Of a stretch of 62,467 nt of DNA, positions 16,241 through 23,905 are shown one piece after another. The stretch comes from Clostridia bacterium (lineage in GTDB: Bacteria; Bacillota; Clostridia; Oscillospirales; Acutalibacteraceae), in NCBI GenBank assembly GCA_017428085.1, contig JAFRRP010000068.1, positions 1 through 62,467 of the forward strand, given 5' to 3'. The notes beneath the pieces were generated by a model. It did not search any database and was not told where the DNA came from. It saw only the letters and a program-made list of their open reading frames with translations. Each line of letters opens with the position of its first letter. The first letter of the stretch is position 1. A program made the position numbers and the translations under genes.

Positions 16241-16326
16241 GCGGGGAAGTATGTGATCGCTGAATCTTATCTCTTACCACTTGCAACTGATTCGCCGGTC
16301 TTTTCGAAGGACGGCAAATCTGCCGC

Positions 16327-17385
16327 TTATCCGGGCTTTACGGCGCGGGTGGCGTAATAGCTGGGGATGTGAAGCTCGTGCAGGCGGCCTTCGCCGTTGG
16401 TATCCTCGTACAGGTCGGTGAGGACAAAGCCTGCCTCCAGCTGGCCGCCCAGCTGCTCTTCCGCCGTGTGAGAGAACTGTACGCCGGCGTCCTGCTCCCG
16501 CAGCTGCCGCAGTTGATCCTCGTTTTTTACGGGGTCGAAGGGCAGCGCGTTGACGATCCTTTCTTCGTCCTCGTCCACGATATAATTGATACCGTTATCC
16601 AGTCCCGCCAGCAGCACGCCGCCGGGCTTCAGCACCCGGAAGCACTCGCGCCAGATGGGTTTTACCTCCCGGACGTACACGTTGGAGACCGGGTGAAAGA
16701 TCATGTCAAAACAGCCGTCGGGGAAGGGGAGGGGCCGCGACATATCCGCCTTGACGATTGCGATCTCATAGCCCTCGCGTTGGGCCACGTCGCGCTCGCT
16801 TTGCAGCTGCCGGTCGGAATAATCCAGCACCGTACAGTCCGCGCCCAGGGCGCTGAATACGGGCATCTGCTGCCCGCCGCCGGAGGCCAGCCCCAGTATC
16901 TTCCGGCCTTTTATCCGGCCGAACCACTCCTTCGGCACGGGCTTTGTCGGCGTCAGCAGCACGCTCCAGTCGCCCGCCTGCGCGCGTTCATAGGCCTCGT
17001 GAGTGATGGACACGCCCCATTCCCATCCCTCCTCGATCCAACGGTCGAAGGCGGCGGCGTTGGCGTCCTGATAAGAAGTGCCGTCGGGCAGCGATCCGCT
17101 GCTTCCGTTTTCCGGCGGCTCCATCGTGAACCGGAAATCCGGCTCATCCTGCCGCAGATCGTCCATCAGCCGCAAAAAAGGCTTCCACTTCCTGCCGAGG
17201 CGCTCCCGCAGCAGTGCCGTGTTGACGGCGATCACTTCGACGGGCTCCGGCTGCTCCGTCAGGCAGTCGTGAAGCGCGTCCAGATTGTTGCCGTAGTGCT
17301 CCGGAAAATCCAGCGCATCGGCAAAAGCATGGTGCAGCTCCGCCGGGGAGGAGATTTTTCGGCCGTCCAAAAAAACGTACTTCAT
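16327..17385 (-). CDS. Barstar-SAM methyltransferase fusion protein
   Basis: A 352-residue two-domain protein. Residues 1-90 are a barstar-like ribonuclease inhibitor: ISSPAELHHAF, then FPEHYGNNLDALHDCL, where Tyr31, Asp36 and Asp40 fall at barstar Tyr30/Asp35/Asp39, the residues that plug the barnase active site; barstar Trp38 is His39 here. After a linker (about 91-103, Gly/Ser-rich) the sequence SYQDANAAAFDRW opens a class I SAM-dependent methyltransferase with motif I GLASGGGQ (165-172) and the SAM-ribose acid Asp188 in VLDYSD, then motif IV/post IV around DMIFHPVSN. The start has GAGAGG about 9 nt upstream and lies 3 nt after the stop of the barnase gene, so the two are one operon. The inhibitor role follows from the pairing; the methyl acceptor is unknown. 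Confidence 0.88.
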   Translation of the reverse strand: MKYVFLDGRKISSPAELHHAFADALDFPEHYGNNLDALHDCLTEQPEPVEVIAVNTALLRERLGRKWKPFLRLMDDLRQDEPDFRFTMEPPENGSSGSLPDGTSYQDANAAAFDRWIEEGWEWGVSITHEAYERAQAGDWSVLLTPTKPVPKEWFGRIKGRKILGLASGGGQQMPVFSALGADCTVLDYSDRQLQSERDVAQREGYEIAIVKADMSRPLPFPDGCFDMIFHPVSNVYVREVKPIWRECFRVLKPGGVLLAGLDNGINYIVDEDEERIVNALPFDPVKNEDQLRQLREQDAGVQFSHTAEEQLGGQLEAGFVLTDLYEDTNGEGRLHELHIPSYYATRAVKPG

Positions 17386-17388
17386 TCT

Positions 17389-18018
17389 TTATTCCTCTCC
17401 ATAAAGCAGTGTAAAGCTTTTATAGTGATCGTCCGTGTAGTAGATCAGTCCGTCATTGGAAAAAATGATCCGCTTCGCGCCCCGCTTCTTTGCGCCCTTC
17501 GTGTCGATATCGCACTCGGTGAAGAAGCGCCCTTCTTTATCGGGCAGCAGTCCCTCGTAATTGCCGAACCGGTCGCCGCCGATGCATTTGCCGGGGGCGA
17601 ACTTTTCCAGACTGCCGCTTTTCCAGCCCAGCTTTTTCGCCTCTTTCTTGGTGATGTAGTTGCCGGGCAAATGGCCGTACGTATGAATGTACAGCGCCAC
17701 GTCTTCTTTGGAATAGTACCAGCCGTCCTCGTCGATGGCTTCCGCCGCTTCGGTTTGCGGTTCCGTGGGCGCTTGTGTCGGGGCTTCGGTTGTCTCTTCC
17801 GGCGCCGCTTCCGTTGCTTCCGCCGTTGTCTCCGGCGGGGAATTGGCGTGTACGTCGGTCGGCGTTTCGTCCATCGGCTCGTCGTCGATGACGACGAGGG
17901 TGATCTCCGTTTCGTCGTCCGGCCCGCCCGGCAGGTAGTCCGAAGGCGGCGCGCAGGCCGTCAGCAGCAGCGAGAACGCCAGCAGTAACGCCAGCAGCAC
18001 GGCGGTGATTTTACGCAT
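17389..18018 (-). CDS. Barnase-family ribonuclease lipoprotein
   Basis: A 209-residue protein. Residues 1-22 are a lipoprotein signal with lipobox LLTAC (Cys22). Residues about 30-95 form a Thr/Glu/Pro-rich linker that would span the wall. Residues about 100-209 are a complete barnase-type guanyl-specific RNase: NYITKKEAKKLGW (Lys124 equals barnase Lys27), APGKCIGGDRF, TECDID (Glu168 equals general base Glu73), Arg179 and Arg183 (Arg83/Arg87), and TDDHYKSF with His198 (His102). All known catalytic residues are kept, so activity is expected. GGAGG lies 8 nt before the ATG. The next gene begins 3 nt downstream and carries the matching barstar domain, so this is an RNase with linked immunity. 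Tethering of the RNase on the outer face is inferred from the lipobox. Confidence 0.92.
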   Translation of the reverse strand: MRKITAVLLALLLAFSLLLTACAPPSDYLPGGPDDETEITLVVIDDEPMDETPTDVHANSPPETTAEATEAAPEETTEAPTQAPTEPQTEAAEAIDEDGWYYSKEDVALYIHTYGHLPGNYITKKEAKKLGWKSGSLEKFAPGKCIGGDRFGNYEGLLPDKEGRFFTECDIDTKGAKKRGAKRIIFSNDGLIYYTDDHYKSFTLLYGEE

Positions 18019-18037
18019 GTATTATTCCTCCGAAATT

Positions 18038-18194
18038 GTAGCGCGGCACCTCAGTGCCGCTGCCAACGAAAGCAGCATAACCCAACATTCGTACGGTTAA
18101 GTGCCTTTTATACGGGTGGTGAAAACAGGCAAATGTCGTTGTCCCGGTTTGTTTCATTGCATTTGCCTGCAGCGGCACTGAGGTGCCGCGCTAC
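18038..18194. repeat. 157-bp MITE-like element with perfect 26-bp inverted termini
   Basis: The ends 18038-18063 and 18169-18194 are exact reverse complements over 26 bp. Each end is itself a hairpin (GCGGCAC-CTCA-GTGCCGC). Just inside, AGGCAAATG (18127-18135) pairs with CATTTGCCT (18160-18168). No clear target-site duplication is seen. The element lies directly upstream of the barnase gene and may contribute to, or interrupt, its promoter region. The CTCA loop equals the complement of the TGAG loop in the 36-bp repeats at 12362-12466. Confidence 0.9.
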
Positions 18195-18215
18195 CGACTG
18201 AAATGACGCATCGCG

Positions 18216-19814
18216 TCATTTTTTCAGCGTGCCGAACAGGCCACGCACCAGCTGACGGCCTACCTCGCGGCCGATGGCGCTGGCCGCGGAGGACGCGGTT
18301 TTCCCCACCACGGAGTTCTTTCTTCTGGAGGCGGCCGCTTTTTTCTTCTGGGCTTTTTCCTTTTCCTTCTGGGCCTGCTCGCGTTCCTTGGCCCTGCGTT
18401 CGGCCTCCTTGCGCTTTTCCTCCGCCAAACGGGCCTTTTCTTCGGCAAGGCGCTGCTTTTCTTCCTCTTTCGCCTTCAGGGCCTCTTCCTTTTCGCGGGC
18501 GGCCTCTTCCGCCAGCCGTTCGGCCTCTTCAAACTCCGCGGTCAGGATCTCGTAGGCGGATTCCCGGTCCACGGTCTCGGCGTACTTATCCCGCAGCGGG
18601 GAGTTGGCGATCACGGTGCCGATGACGGCGGGCTCCACGGCGTTCATGCTGCTCTTCGGCGGCAGGATATTGGCCCGCTGCACGATGGAGGGCACGCCCT
18701 TGGGGTCCAGCACGCTCACCAGCGCCTCGCCGGTGGCCAGCTCCTGCAGCACGGTCTCGGTGTCGAAATCCGCGTTCTCGCGGAAGGAACGGGCGGCGGC
18801 GCGGATGGCCTTCTGCTCGTTGGGGGTGTAGGCGCGCAGGGCGTGCTGCACCCGGTTGCCGATCTGCGCGAGAACGGTCTCCGGAATATCCATGGGGTTC
18901 TGGGTGATGAACCAGACGGAAACGCCCTTGGAACGGATCAGGCGGACCACCTGCTCCACCTTTTCGATGATGGCCTTGGGCGCGTCGTTGAACAGCAGGT
19001 GCGCTTCGTCGAAGAAGAAAGCGATCTTCGGCTTGTCCAGGTCGCCGGCCTCCGGCAGCAGCTCGTAGAGCTCGCTGAGCATCCACAGCAGGAAGGTGCC
19101 GTACAGCAGCGGGTGCTGGAACAGCTCGCTGCACTCCATGATGTTCATCACGCCGCGGCCGTCCTCCGCCCAGTCGAACCAGTCGGAGATATCGAGGGCC
19201 GGTTCGCCGAAGAACAGGTCGCCTCCCTCGTCCTCGAGGGTCAGCAGCGCGCGCTGGATGGAACCCACGGTCTGCGGCGAAACGTTGCCGTATTTGATCT
19301 TGTATTCGGCGCTGTTGTCCGCCACATGCACCAGCATGCTGCGCAGATCCTTCAGGTCAAGCAGCAGCAGGCCCCTGTCGTCCGCGATGCGGAACACGAT
19401 GCGCAGCACGCCGCTTTGGGTGTCGTTCAGCCCCAGTAGGCGGGAGAGCAGCTCCGGCCCCATGTCGCTGATGGTGGTGCGCACGGGGTGGCCCAGCTTG
19501 CCGTACACGTCGAAGAAGCGGACGGGGAAGGAGGTATAGTTGAAATCCTCGATGCCCATGGTGTCGATGGAACGGCGGATGTGCTTGTTTTCGCTGCCGG
19601 GCATGCACATGCCGGAAACGTCGCCCTTGATATCGGCGATAAAGGTGGGAACGCCCATCTCGCTGAAGGATTCCGCCACCACCTTCAGGGTGACGGTCTT
19701 GCCGGTGCCGGTGGCCCCGGCGATCAGCCCATGGCGGTTGGCCATGGCGGGCTCCAGATAGATGCGTTCGCTGCCGGTGGCCAGCCAGATCTTGCCGTTA
19801 TCTGCAGTATACAT
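18216..19814 (-). CDS. HerA-like ATPase (DUF853 type) with charged coiled-coil tail
   Basis: A 532-residue P-loop ATPase related to HerA/FtsK-type DNA translocases. Walker A is GATGTGKT (residues 33-40); Walker B is FFFDEAHLLF with Asp269. MCMPGSENKH and ITQNPMDIP are typical of this stand-alone bacterial family, whose cellular role is not settled. Residues about 425-505 form a long Lys/Glu/Arg/Ala coiled coil, and the C-terminus has a GREVGRQLVRGLFG helix. The start at 19814 gives an 8-nt spacing from AGGAG; the ATG at 19820 is too close to it. A near-consensus promoter lies upstream. A TGACGC-GAT-GCGTCA hairpin overlaps the stop codon. Monocistronic. Confidence 0.83.
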   Translation of the reverse strand: MYTADNGKIWLATGSERIYLEPAMANRHGLIAGATGTGKTVTLKVVAESFSEMGVPTFIADIKGDVSGMCMPGSENKHIRRSIDTMGIEDFNYTSFPVRFFDVYGKLGHPVRTTISDMGPELLSRLLGLNDTQSGVLRIVFRIADDRGLLLLDLKDLRSMLVHVADNSAEYKIKYGNVSPQTVGSIQRALLTLEDEGGDLFFGEPALDISDWFDWAEDGRGVMNIMECSELFQHPLLYGTFLLWMLSELYELLPEAGDLDKPKIAFFFDEAHLLFNDAPKAIIEKVEQVVRLIRSKGVSVWFITQNPMDIPETVLAQIGNRVQHALRAYTPNEQKAIRAAARSFRENADFDTETVLQELATGEALVSVLDPKGVPSIVQRANILPPKSSMNAVEPAVIGTVIANSPLRDKYAETVDRESAYEILTAEFEEAERLAEEAAREKEEALKAKEEEKQRLAEEKARLAEEKRKEAERRAKEREQAQKEKEKAQKKKAAASRRKNSVVGKTASSAASAIGREVGRQLVRGLFGTLKK

Positions 19815-19859
19815 AGTCATTCTCCTGTATGATCGATTTTTATGAGATATGCCGGTTTC

Positions 19860-19889
19860 ATTATACCCGCCGGGGGATAAGCTTGTCAA
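19860..19889 (-). promoter_or_regulatory. Consensus sigma-A promoter for the HerA-like gene
   Basis: On the minus strand, TTGACA (19889-19884) and TATAAT (19865-19860) are both perfect, with an 18-bp spacer. Confidence 0.88.
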
Positions 19890-20010
19890 TAGCGGCGGAA
19901 CGGAAAATGCAGAAATACGGGCGCTTCCCGCAGGTCTTCCTGTCGGAAGGATTCATCAATTTGCACAAAAACGGGGCCTGATATTTTGGCGGTGTTTTTG
20001 CGCGGTTCTA

Positions 20011-20038
20011 TTGCAATATCGCCATCTTGTGATAAAAT
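20011..20038 (+). promoter_or_regulatory. Probable promoter of the lipoprotein / HprK-like / radical SAM operon
   Basis: TTGCAA (20011-20016), 16-bp spacer, TAAAAT (20033-20038). The ATG of the first gene is 44 nt downstream. Confidence 0.55.
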
Positions 20039-20081
20039 AATTTGAATAAAAAACTGCAATGCTTTTTTTGCGAGGTTTTCC

Positions 20082-20798
20082 ATGGCGCAGACAACGAAAA
20101 GAACGGGGTTGACGAAAGCGCTGGCGGCTGGTCTGTCGGCGGTTTTTCTGCTGCTGTGCGGCTGCGCAAGGGCTCCCGTCCCGGGTGAAGCGGCTGCGCC
20201 GACGTCCTCCGGCGCCGTTCAGACGGACGTTCCCGCGGCCGATAAGACGGACGGGACGGAGCTGCTGCCCGGCGTGATCGTTTCCGGACCGTATCCCTTT
20301 TCCGGCAGGTTCGTGGAGGACGGCAGCGACGAAGAGGTGGAGGATATCGCCGCCGTCCGGCTGACAAATACCGGCGGCGAGGACTATCAGTATCTGGAAT
20401 TCACCGTTGTTACGCAAACGGCGAGTTACGCTTTCGCCGCCAGCTCGGTGCATGCGGGCACGGCCATGACCGTATTGAATAAAGAAAAGCTGCCCTGCCG
20501 GGAAGGGGAAACGGCCGTCGCGGCGGAGTGCCCGGTCCACGCCGGCTATCAGACGCCGCCTTCCATGCTTGGCGATATGTTTGAGCTGAAGCAGGCGACA
20601 GGTTCGTTCAGCATCAGAAACGTGACCGGTGAAGACCTTGCCGGTACGATCACCGTGTATTACAAATGCACGGACGAAAACGGTTGGTTCGGCGGGATCA
20701 CGTTCCGCACGGTCCTGAACGGACTGGCGGCGGGGCAGGAGCAATGGATGCCTGCCGAACACATGGGAAGAGTCGTCTTTGTCACCTATGAAGAGTAA
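20082..20798 (+). CDS. Lipoprotein of unknown function
   Basis: A 238-residue exported lipoprotein: basic N-terminus (KRTGLTK), hydrophobic core and lipobox LLCGC with Cys28. A short Ala/Pro/Thr linker (about 29-60) leads into a beta-rich domain (about 65-238), with strands such as IAAVRLTN, YLEFTVVTQ, GTITVYYKC and RVVFVTYEE, resembling the immunoglobulin-like folds seen in uncharacterised Firmicutes lipoproteins. No known domain is recognised. Its end overlaps the following HprK-like gene by 11 nt, so it is probably coupled to it and to the radical SAM gene. Confidence 0.75.
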   Translation: MAQTTKRTGLTKALAAGLSAVFLLLCGCARAPVPGEAAAPTSSGAVQTDVPAADKTDGTELLPGVIVSGPYPFSGRFVEDGSDEEVEDIAAVRLTNTGGEDYQYLEFTVVTQTASYAFAASSVHAGTAMTVLNKEKLPCREGETAVAAECPVHAGYQTPPSMLGDMFELKQATGSFSIRNVTGEDLAGTITVYYKCTDENGWFGGITFRTVLNGLAAGQEQWMPAEHMGRVVFVTYEE

Positions 20799-21621
20799 GT
20801 ATTACGCGTTGGCCGGACTTCGGCTGCGCGTCGACAGTGAAAAGGAGATCGACGACAGTCGTCTTTACGAGGCGTTTTACGCGCCGCCGGGCGACTGTGA
20901 TATCCGTATCCTTCTTTCGGAGGGGCCGCTGCCCGCGCCGAAGGGTCGATTGATGTACCGTACTTCGGACCGGGAGTATTATTCATGTGAAGATGATATT
21001 GTCCTTGTATCGTCATTTCCGCGGCAGGATGGTCCTGTGCCCTTCGCCTGCCGGCAGGGGACCGGCGGGGAGATCGCGCTGACCGTCGATTATCCGAAAG
21101 GACTGTGGGACTCCATGCTGTTCCACGCGCTGAATCTGCCGGAGCTGCTGGCGGAACGGGGCGTTTTCCTGCTGCACAGCTCCTTTGTCCTGTACCGCGG
21201 CGAGGCGCTGCTGTTTTCCGGCGACAAGGGCGCGGGCAAATCCACGCAGGCGGCCCTGTGGGAACGGTACCGCGGCGCGCGGCTCGTCAACGGCGACCGT
21301 TCGCTGCTTGCCTTCCGGGATGAGCGCCTGACGGCGTACGGTACGCCCTACCGCGGCTCTTCCGACGTCGCGCTGGCGCTGTCCGCCCCCGTCAAAGCCA
21401 TCGCTTTCCCGGAACGGGCTTCCCGCAACGCGGCGGAACGATGCGTCGGCGCGGCGTCTTTTGCCCGCCTGCTGCCCCAATTGACTTATGAAGCGTACCA
21501 ACGGAAAAAAGCGGTCGACTTTTTGTCGGACGTCTGCGCGGGAACGCCGGTTTACAAGTTGCGCTGCCTGCCGAAAAAATCCGCCGTGACGCTGTTGGAG
21601 AACACGATATGGAACGAATAA
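20788..21621 (+). CDS. HPr kinase-like P-loop protein
   Basis: A 277-residue protein related to the C-terminal kinase domain of HPr kinase/phosphorylase. It has the P-loop GDKGAGKST (145-153), a preceding strand FLLHSSFVLY with His130 in the place usual for the family, and VNGDRSLL in place of the SDD motif. The N-terminal 110 residues are beta-rich and not HprK-like. Stand-alone relatives occur in exopolysaccharide/exosortase loci and in peptide-modification clusters beside radical SAM enzymes, where their substrate is unknown. The start at 20788 lies inside the end of the lipoprotein gene; an upstream in-frame TTG at 20779 is an alternative. It overlaps the radical SAM gene by 13 nt. Confidence 0.75.
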   Translation: MKSKYYALAGLRLRVDSEKEIDDSRLYEAFYAPPGDCDIRILLSEGPLPAPKGRLMYRTSDREYYSCEDDIVLVSSFPRQDGPVPFACRQGTGGEIALTVDYPKGLWDSMLFHALNLPELLAERGVFLLHSSFVLYRGEALLFSGDKGAGKSTQAALWERYRGARLVNGDRSLLAFRDERLTAYGTPYRGSSDVALALSAPVKAIAFPERASRNAAERCVGAASFARLLPQLTYEAYQRKKAVDFLSDVCAGTPVYKLRCLPKKSAVTLLENTIWNE

Positions 21622-22775
21622 ACGGTTCCCCGGAACCCTATATCATTCAATACCTGCACAATAAAGCCGGTCGTATGAAGCGGCCCGTCAACGCGACGTT
21701 TGAATTGACCTCGCGCTGTAACTTCAATTGCAAAATGTGCTACGTACACGACGCCGACTGCAACCGCAACCGGCCTTTGGAGCTGACGGCTGCGCAGTGG
21801 ATCGATATCGCCGGGCAGGCCGAAAAGGCCGGCACGCTGTTCGTTCTGCTGACCGGCGGCGAACCCCTGCTGCGGGAGGATTTCGGCGAGATCTACGCCG
21901 CGATCGCGAAAATGGGCTTTGTGATCTCCGTCAACACCAATCTTTCCCTGCTGACAGAGGAAACGCTGGAGCTGTTCACGCGTTACCGCCCGAACCGCGT
22001 CAATGTTTCTCTGTACGGCGCCGATAACGGCGTCTACGCAGCGCTGTGCGGCGTTCCCGCTTTTGAAACGGTGGCGGCGAACATCAAAAAACTGCGGCAG
22101 CGGGAGATCCCGGTCAAGATCAACAGCAGCATCACCCCGTATAATCTGGCGAACGCGCCGGATATCATGCGCTTTTGCGAGGAAAACAACCTGCATCTGA
22201 AGGCCACGGCCTATATGTTCCCCTCCGCCCGTTTGGGATGCTGTCGGGAACGGCTTTCGCCGCAGGCGGCGGCGGAGTTCCGCGCCGCCGTCGACCGGTA
22301 CAAGCTGACGGCGGAGGAATTCGCGGAGCGTACCCGCCGGATCACGGAGGGGATCGCCTTTGAACGGGAGAGGGAGTGCCCGGAGATCGATACGCCGGAG
22401 CGGGGCATCCGCTGCCGGGCGGGGTCGTCCACGCTGTGGATCGACTGGCGCGGCAATATGAGTTATTGCGGCATGATCCCCGCCCCGGAGGACAACAATG
22501 TGCCGCGCCTCGGTTTCGAGGCCTGCTGGCGGCGGACGATGGCGGAGGCGCAGGCGGTGCGGATGCCGAAAAAGTGCCTGACCTGCGAATACCGCCACTT
22601 CTGCAGCCTCTGCGCGGCGGCGCAGTTCTGCGAGACCGGCGGGTTTGAGGAGCCTCCTTCCTATGTCTGCGAGATCTCGGCGCGCGTGCCTCGCGCTTAT
22701 CAGGCGCTTTGCGGCAACACGCCGGGCGGCGGGCCAGGGAAAGAACAGACGGACGGTTTCCAAATCAAAAAATGA
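21609..22775 (+). CDS. Radical SAM/SPASM domain protein
   Basis: A 388-residue radical SAM enzyme. The 4Fe-4S motif is Cys37-x3-Cys41-x2-Cys44 (RCNFNCKMCY), followed by the GGEPLL SAM-binding motif. The C-terminal third is a SPASM/twitch region with at least nine cysteines, including CRAGSS, YCGM, KKCLTCEYRHFCSLC and FC, enough for auxiliary iron-sulfur clusters. Such enzymes modify ribosomal peptides or act as anaerobic maturases. It overlaps the HprK-like gene and is followed by a terminator, so it is the last gene of this three-gene unit. No precursor peptide or RRE/PqqD-like gene was found beside it, so the substrate is open. It is not a PflA-type activase. Confidence 0.85.
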   Translation: MERINGSPEPYIIQYLHNKAGRMKRPVNATFELTSRCNFNCKMCYVHDADCNRNRPLELTAAQWIDIAGQAEKAGTLFVLLTGGEPLLREDFGEIYAAIAKMGFVISVNTNLSLLTEETLELFTRYRPNRVNVSLYGADNGVYAALCGVPAFETVAANIKKLRQREIPVKINSSITPYNLANAPDIMRFCEENNLHLKATAYMFPSARLGCCRERLSPQAAAEFRAAVDRYKLTAEEFAERTRRITEGIAFERERECPEIDTPERGIRCRAGSSTLWIDWRGNMSYCGMIPAPEDNNVPRLGFEACWRRTMAEAQAVRMPKKCLTCEYRHFCSLCAAAQFCETGGFEEPPSYVCEISARVPRAYQALCGNTPGGGPGKEQTDGFQIKK

Positions 22776-22787
22776 GGCGCAGGCTTC

Positions 22788-22814
22788 GTTCCCGGTGGGA
22801 ACGGAGTCTTTTTC
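22788..22814 (+). terminator. Intrinsic terminator after the radical SAM gene
   Basis: CGTTCCC (22788-22794), GGT loop, GGGAACG (22798-22804), partially extended by outer pairs, then TCTTTTT. Confidence 0.75.
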
Positions 22815-23045
22815 TTGTTCGGCCGGAAAACCACTCGTTCGTCGGCGAAATAAGAAAGCTTTGTAACGCCCGCCGATTTTGCCCTGACGGGCAACGGCGA
22901 TGGCGCAGACGAAAGCGCTTTGCGCGGCGGCGCGGCCGCTTTTTGCGGCTTTCGGCGTGCGGGACGGCTGCGGGGTGACGGAAACCCGACAAAAAAACAG
23001 GGAAATATACAAAATAGCTTTATTTAAAAAAATGTCGGTTTTGTA
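22815..23045. other. Intergenic stretch upstream of the polysaccharide operon
   Basis: No credible coding sequence. The left half is GC-rich with small palindromes (GCCCTGACGGGC and a GCGC-rich block near 22920-22950); from about 22985 the DNA turns strongly AT-rich and leads into the operon promoter. Confidence 0.6.
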
Positions 23046-23075
23046 TTTACAAAAATAAAAAAGCTGTGCTATAAT
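23046..23075 (+). promoter_or_regulatory. Promoter of the polysaccharide operon
   Basis: TTTACA (23046-23051), 18 bp, perfect TATAAT (23070-23075), in an AT-rich context. The leader of about 75 nt contains a weak AT-only hairpin (23086-23092 with 23105-23111). This is the only clear promoter seen before the 35-gene block. Confidence 0.78.
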
Positions 23076-23157
23076 ACATCAGATAAATATTAATTTTTTA
23101 TAAATAATATTATTTGTCAGCTTTATTTTCTTTGCGCGTCTGTATTAGGAGAGGGCC

Positions 23158-23889
23158 ATGTTCGATATCCATTGTCATATTTGCTACGGTTCCGACGATG
23201 GGGCGGAAAATCTGGAAACGGCCGTCGAAATGGTCGCTTTGGCCCGTGAATGCGGTACGACAGGGATCGCCGCCACGCCGCACTGCAACGTGCCCGGCTC
23301 CTACGGAAATTATTGGGACGAGACGTTGAAGGAAAAAATCGCGCTGCTGCGTTCGACGCTGTCGGAACGGAAAATCCCGGTGGAGATCTATGAAGGCCAG
23401 GAGATCTTTTGTACGGATAAAACGGCGCGGCTGCTGCGCGAGGGCAAGCTGATCACGCTGAACGGCTCCCGCTATCCGCTGATCGAATTCGATTTTTATG
23501 AGTACGCGCAGGACGTGTATGAAAAGCTGCGGGCGATTACGGCGGAGGGCTGCGTTCCCGTGGTGGCGCACCCGGAACGGTACGCCTTTGTGGCGGAAGA
23601 GGAAGACGCCGTTTTCAAGCTGAAAAACATCGGTTGTCTGCTGCAGGTCAACAAGGGCTCGTTGGAGGGGCGGTTCGGCCGCGACGCGTTTTTTGCCTCC
23701 CGTCGGCTCATGGAGCTGCGGCTGGCCGACGCGGTGGCCAGCGACGCCCATTCCCCGTATATGCGCACGCCGGATATGCGGCACGCCCACGAGCTGATCT
23801 GCGAGGAATACTCCTACGATTACGCGGAGTTCCTTTTGGAAGAAAACCCGCGGCGGATCCTGCGGGACGAAGATACGAACCGGTATTGA
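23158..23889 (+). CDS. Tyrosine-protein phosphatase, CpsB/CapC PHP type
   Basis: A 243-residue manganese-dependent phosphatase of the PHP family that dephosphorylates the tyrosine kinases of Gram-positive capsule systems. Metal-binding residues are visible in order: DIHCH at the N-terminus (His5, His7), ATPHC, EGQEI, VAHPERY and SDAHS. GGAGAGGG precedes the ATG. As the first gene of the locus, ahead of the two BY-kinases, it fits the usual control module in which phosphatase and kinase set polymer length and export. Confidence 0.9.
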   Translation: MFDIHCHICYGSDDGAENLETAVEMVALARECGTTGIAATPHCNVPGSYGNYWDETLKEKIALLRSTLSERKIPVEIYEGQEIFCTDKTARLLREGKLITLNGSRYPLIEFDFYEYAQDVYEKLRAITAEGCVPVVAHPERYAFVAEEEDAVFKLKNIGCLLQVNKGSLEGRFGRDAFFASRRLMELRLADAVASDAHSPYMRTPDMRHAHELICEEYSYDYAEFLLEENPRRILRDEDTNRY

Positions 23890-23905
23890 TGAGGAGATTA
23901 CCCCT

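Noticed and set aside
21609..22775. Radical SAM protein as the activase of the glycyl radical enzyme
   Set aside because: It is 14 kb away, has a SPASM-type C-terminus and lacks the compact PflA layout.
22709..22978. Small plus-strand reading frame as a precursor peptide for the radical SAM enzyme
   Set aside because: It overlaps the end of the enzyme gene in another frame, lacks an RBS and runs through the terminator.
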